DNA of 64,000 nt from Desertimonas sp963732335 (GTDB lineage Bacteria > Actinomycetota > Acidimicrobiia > Acidimicrobiales > Ilumatobacteraceae). Below the pieces are notes generated by a model that was not told where the DNA came from, searched no databases, and worked only from the letters and a program-made list of their open reading frames with translations. This document shows positions 60,472 through 64,000 of this stretch, piece by piece. The stretch covers positions 1 to 64,000 of the forward strand of contig CAVSZO010000041.1 in assembly GCA_963732335.1 (NCBI GenBank), written 5' to 3'. A program made the translations under genes and the position numbers. Position 1 is the first letter of the stretch. Every line of letters begins with the position of its first letter.

Positions 60472-62482
60472 CGATGACCACGACGTCGTCCATCCGCGTC
60501 CTGACCGGCGTCGCCATCGGCGTCGCCGCCGCCCTCGGATTCGCCGGCCGGGCGACCGCTGACCCGCCGCTCGATCTCGACCCCGGGCAGATCACCGACC
60601 GGGCCGGTGCCCTCGACGAGGATGGCCGCGAAGATGTCGAGCAAGCCCTCGACCGCCTCCTCGAGGAGGACGACGTGCAGCTGTTCGTCGTCTACGTCGA
60701 CTCGTTCGACGGGATGGACAGCCAGGAGTGGGCCGACGAAACGGCCAGTCGCAACGGGCTCGGGCTCAACGATGCGTTGCTCGCTGTGGCCGTCGGAGAT
60801 CGCCAGTACGCCTACTCGGTCGACGAGGACTTCCCAATCGACGAGGCGGAACTGCGGAGCATTGCCGCCGAACAGATCGAGCCCGAGCTCATCGACGATG
60901 ACTGGTCTGGCGCCGGTGTCGCCGCCGCCGACGGATTTCGCGAAGCGGTCGGCAACGGCGACGACGGAGGTGGCGCCGGCTGGCTGGTACCCGTCCTCGT
61001 CGTCGGCGCCCTCGCCGTCGGCGGATGGTTCCTCTACCGGCGCTTCCGGTCGAAGTCCGCTGCCGGGCCGACGGCCCCCGCCGAGGCGAAACACCCGCTC
61101 GACGGCCTCAGCGAGGACGAGCTGGCGCAGCGCGGCAGCTCGCTGCTGGTCGAGGTCGACGACGCGATCACGACGAGCGAGGTCGAGCTCAACGTCGCCG
61201 AGGTCGAGTTCGGGCCGGTCGCGGCCGCGCCGTTCCGCGAGGCGCTGACCGCGGCGAGGGCCGAGATCCAAGCCGCTTTCACCGCACGGATCAAACTCGA
61301 CGACGACGAGGTGGCGGAGGCCGACCGACGGGCGGTCCTCGTCGAGGTGATCGAGCGAGCGGAAAAGGCCGATGCACTCCTCGACGCCCAGGCCGACGCC
61401 TTCGCCGAGCTGCGCGACCGCGCCACACGCGCGCCCGAGCTGCTGGCCGCCCTCGCTCCCAAGCTCGCCGCCTCCGCGGCTCGGCTCGCCCAGGCCGAGA
61501 CGACGATGGCCGGGTTGACGGCGACGTACCCGGTCAGCGCCTTGGGTGAGGTGGCCGACAACGCCACCGAAGCGCGCCAGCGGATCGAGTTCGCCCGCAC
61601 CCAGGTCCAAGAGGGTGGCGCCGCCGTGGCCGCCGGCGACACCGGCAAGGCGGCCGTGTCGACCCGCGCTGCCGAGCAGGCGATCGAGCAGGTGGGCACC
61701 CTTCTCGATGCCATCGACCGCGCCGGTGCCGAACTGGAGCAGGCCCGCGCCGCCCTGCCCGGCCGGCTGGACAGTCTGCGTCAGGACCTGGCCGAGGCCG
61801 ACGCCGCCGGACCGACTTCCGGGGCCGCAGTGACCGGTGCCGCTGCCGTCGCCCGCCAGCTGCTCGCCGAGATCGAGCCGAAGGTTGCCGACCCCGGTCT
61901 CGACCCGGTGGGTACGGTCGCTCGCCTCACCGAGGCCGAAGCCAAGCTCGACGAGGCGCTCGCGCCGGCTCGCGACCAGCGGGCCCGCCACGACAGGGCC
62001 CGCACGCTCCTCACCGAGGCGTTGGCCCAGGCAGAAACACGAGTCGCTGCAGTGCAGGACTACATCACGACCAGGCGCGGCGCCGTCGGTCCTGAAGCCA
62101 GGACGCGCATCAGCGAGGCCGCTCGCAAGCTCGCCGAGGCCAAGGCGCTCGCCGAATCAGACCCGGAGGCCGCGGTCAGCAACGCCGAGCAGGCCCGCGC
62201 CCTGGCCGACCAAGCGGCGCAGCTCGCCGAGGCCGACGTGACCGACTACCAGCGCGCCCCGTACGGCGGGCAGGAGGCGGTGGAGGCGGTGGCGGCTTCG
62301 GCAATCTCGGCGGCATGGTGCTCGGGGGCATTCTCCTCGACTCGATCCTGCGCAGTTCGCGCGGCGGGGGCTACGGCGGAGGCGGAGGTGGGTTCGGCGG
62401 TGGTGGCCGTGGCGGGGGCGGTGCCAGCCCGGGCAGCTTCGGCGGTTCCGGCCGGCGACGTGGCGGGGGCGGGCGGTTCTGA
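60468..62482 (+). CDS. TPM-domain membrane protein with coiled coils and a Gly-rich end (one frame shift)
   Basis: The protein starts with a signal peptide (SIRVLTGVAIGVAAALGFAG) and a TPM domain: ITDRAGALDEDGREDVEQAL, LFVVYVDSFDGMDSQEWADE and NGLGLNDALLAVAVGDRQYA. A transmembrane helix, WLVPVLVVGALAVGGWFLYR, lies near 170. Long Ala/Glu-rich helices follow to about 590. In the straight frame the end is unnatural and stops at 62594. After a shift near 62265 the other frame gives FGNLGGMVLGGILLDSILRS and a Gly-rich tail, stopping at 62482. That tail is typical of the family. The TPM domain faces outward; role in envelope upkeep is likely but unproven. Confidence 0.82.
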
Positions 62483-62494
62483 CAGAACCGTCGA

Positions 62495-62890
62495 TCATTC
62501 ACCCGGCATCGGTGTGCTCCACAGCGTGTCGATGAAGCGCTGGTCCTCGTCGTACAGCCAGCACTCGGCGAGCTTGCCGTCGCGCACGGTGTAGAGGAAC
62601 ACTCGACGCACGACTCGCGTCCCGTCGCGACCGACGCCCTCGCGGGCGACGATCGCAGCGAACGTCGAACCACCGAGCACGTCCTCGATCTCGTCGAGCT
62701 GTCGCCCGGATCGCTGGGTGGCCTCGACGAGGACGCTGATCGCAGCGTCCTTGCCGACGTGGTCGCCGGCCAACGGGCTGCGTCCGAAGTAGTGCAGCAC
62801 GAAGTCGTCGTGGTAGAGGTCGAACACGGCGGTGATGTCGTTGGCTCGCCACGCCTCGGCATAGCGGCGCACGATGTCGATCGGGTCCAT
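62495..62890 (-). CDS. SnoaL-like/NTF2-fold protein
   Basis: The 131-residue protein reads DPIDIVRRYAEAWRANDITA VFDLYHDDFVLHYFGRSPLA GDHVGK, the start of a SnoaL-like domain, then LGGSTFAAIVAREGVGRDGT, RVFLYTVRDGKLAECWLYDE DQRFIDTLW. The last block, with the W-x-Y/F-D-x-D pattern before the end helix, is characteristic. Small-molecule isomerase or hydrolase activity is usual; not assignable here. It converges on the TPM gene, with 12 bases between stops, and may share a transcript with the metal transporter behind it. Confidence 0.85.
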   Translation of the reverse strand: MDPIDIVRRYAEAWRANDITAVFDLYHDDFVLHYFGRSPLAGDHVGKDAAISVLVEATQRSGRQLDEIEDVLGGSTFAAIVAREGVGRDGTRVVRRVFLYTVRDGKLAECWLYDEDQRFIDTLWSTPMPGE

Positions 62891-62916
62891 CCCCAGATCG
62901 TCGCGCGCCCGCGAGT

Positions 62917-63810
62917 TCAGCCGGTGAGGATCGGCGGGAGCACGTCGAGACCGAAGACGTAGAGGAGGCCGAGAGCGATGCTGAAGACAGCCGTGGCCCC
63001 CGCCATCACGGCATAGATGCCGAAGCGGCGCTCGGCGTGGAGAAACCCAGCGGTGGCGGCGATGGCGATGGCGGTGTTGGAGGCGAGCAGCCCGAGCGTG
63101 AACGAGAGGAGCAGCAACTCGCCCGCCAGTGCACCGGCGGCGCTCGCCGCGGAGACGAACAGGACCACCTGGGTTGGTGTCTCGGCGCCGATGCCATGGA
63201 GCATCCCGATACCGAAGGCGGCACGTCGCCCGGGACCCTCAGGATCCGCGGGGAGCGATCCGACGTGGACGTGGCGATGGCTGTGGTGGACCTTCGTCGT
63301 CACCGCCAGGGCACCGCCGTCGCCGTGGTGCACGTGGTCCACGGTGCCGACCGAATGGACATGTCGGTGGCTGCCGCTGTGGTCGTGGTCGTGGTCATGC
63401 TCGATGACGACCGTCCGGGACCGACGGAGGCGGCGGAGCGATGCGGCGAGAAGCGACCAGCGGCTGCGCATCCGGAAGCTGCGGCCGTGCCGGATGAGCC
63501 CGTAGAGCACGTAACCGCCGAGGGCGAGGAGCGTGACGCCCACAACCCTGCCCATCAACGAGTCGAGCGTGGCCGGGATGTAGTCACCGGCGAGGACCGC
63601 CAGCGAGCCGAGTATCACGATGACGACCGCGTGGCCGACCGCGTACAGCGTGGCGAGCACGAGCGAGCGCCGTCGCCCAGTTCCGGTGCTGGTGAGGTCG
63701 CCGATCGCCGCGAGGTGGTCCCAGTCGACGCCGTGGCGCACGCCGAGGCCAAAGGCAGTCAGCACCAGCGCCACGCCGAACCCGCCCGTGGCGCCGAGGA
63801 TCGCGCTCAT
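62917..63810 (-). CDS. Nickel/cobalt transporter (NiCoT/HoxN-like) with a His-rich loop
   Basis: The 297-residue membrane protein has LTAFGLGVRHGVDWDHLAAI GDLT, close to the RHAxDADHI motif that binds Ni or Co in this family. Then come LATLYAVGHAVVIVILGSLA with the second family His, a long loop rich in His (EHDHDHDHSGSHRHVHSVGT, VHHSHRHVHVG), GIGMLHGIGAETPTQVVLFV and two last helices. The loop probably collects metal. Which metal is imported cannot be told. The gene has a ribosome binding site (AAGGA) and lies 40 bases after the partial gene to its right. Confidence 0.88.
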   Translation of the reverse strand: MSAILGATGGFGVALVLTAFGLGVRHGVDWDHLAAIGDLTSTGTGRRRSLVLATLYAVGHAVVIVILGSLAVLAGDYIPATLDSLMGRVVGVTLLALGGYVLYGLIRHGRSFRMRSRWSLLAASLRRLRRSRTVVIEHDHDHDHSGSHRHVHSVGTVDHVHHGDGGALAVTTKVHHSHRHVHVGSLPADPEGPGRRAAFGIGMLHGIGAETPTQVVLFVSAASAAGALAGELLLLSFTLGLLASNTAIAIAATAGFLHAERRFGIYAVMAGATAVFSIALGLLYVFGLDVLPPILTG

Positions 63811-63850
63811 TGCTTGTCCTTCCTAGTCGTTGTGGTTGTGCTGCTGCGGC

Positions 63851-64000
63851 TCAGTTGCGGAGATCAATGGTGGCGACCTCGCCACCATTGATCTCGACGG
63901 TGCGCACTGCGGCTCCGTGCTCGTCGAGCACGTGGTAGATGCCCTCGCGGAGTTCCGGGAACACCGCTGCCGTCACGGGCGGCCTGGCATCGTTCCGTTC
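63851..64000 (-). CDS. C-terminal end of a gene cut by the window edge
   Basis: The last 49 codons read RPPVTAAVFPELREGIYHVL DEHGAAVRTVEINGGEVATI DLRN and stop at 63851. The text is protein-like, a beta-rich end. The family cannot be told from this part. It is on the same strand as the metal transporter and upstream of it, with 40 bases between. Its last codons contain a near-perfect 36-base palindrome. Confidence 0.7.
   Translation of the reverse strand, partial: ERNDARPPVTAAVFPELREGIYHVLDEHGAAVRTVEINGGEVATIDLRN
63860..63895. repeat. 17-bp perfect inverted repeat at the end of the partial gene
   Basis: GAGATCAATGGTGGCGA (63860-63876) and its complement (63879-63895) are separated by CC. 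The whole lies within the last codons of a gene, just before its stop, and would form a strong stem in either strand. Confidence 0.75.

Overview
The window is GC-rich DNA with GTG starts, GGAGG-type ribosome binding sites, several likely leaderless genes, an F420-type luciferase-like oxidoreductase, AfsR/SARP and HxlR regulators, a DUF2330 protein and a DUF3516 Ski2-like helicase. Together these suggest an actinobacterium, possibly of the Acidimicrobiia; the class is inference, not something the sequence proves. Layout. (1) 1-14.1 kb is chromosomal: a VOC protein, a secreted phytase-like esterase, a small cytochrome c, a methyltransferase, a divergent HxlR/SnoaL pair with a readable operator and leaderless promoter, a large AfsR-type regulator facing a broken acetyltransferase and a TPR protein, then an allene-oxide-cyclase-like barrel protein, a vanadium-haloperoxidase-like enzyme, an ASCH protein and a RibD-like reductase. 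(2) 14,225-30,487 is an integrative element in the 3' end of tRNA-Ser(TGA). It has a 19-bp direct att repeat, a tyrosine integrase beside the tRNA, matching arm-type repeats at both ends, two toxin-antitoxin pairs with their own palindromic operators, excisionase-like proteins, a (frame-broken) MobF relaxase-helicase, and a cargo block (flavoprotein, GrpB protein, Ski2-like helicase) bracketed by two 967-bp direct repeats. (3) 33,021-38,612 is a second, smaller element in tRNA-Ser(GCT), with a 65-bp att repeat, its own integrase and a set of very small secreted or membrane proteins. (4) 38.8-42.6 kb holds a LysM lytic transglycosylase, a VanZ-like protein, a Gfo/Idh oxidoreductase and a Uma2 protein. 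(5) 42.6-59.4 kb holds two sugar-type ABC import systems, both read leftward, with SDR, Gfo/Idh, AraM/G1P-dehydrogenase-like, luciferase-like and DUF1479 oxygenase genes. A LacI regulator sits divergently over tandem operators. This looks like a catabolic locus for an unidentified polyol or sugar. (6) 59.7-64 kb holds META, TPM, SnoaL and nickel/cobalt transporter genes and the end of one more gene. A feature that colours every call is that at least fifteen unrelated genes are interrupted by single-base frame shifts while the protein stays recognisable on both sides. That density, also inside housekeeping-type transporters, points more to residual indel error in the assembly than to wholesale gene decay, so the broken genes here should be checked against reads before being called dead.
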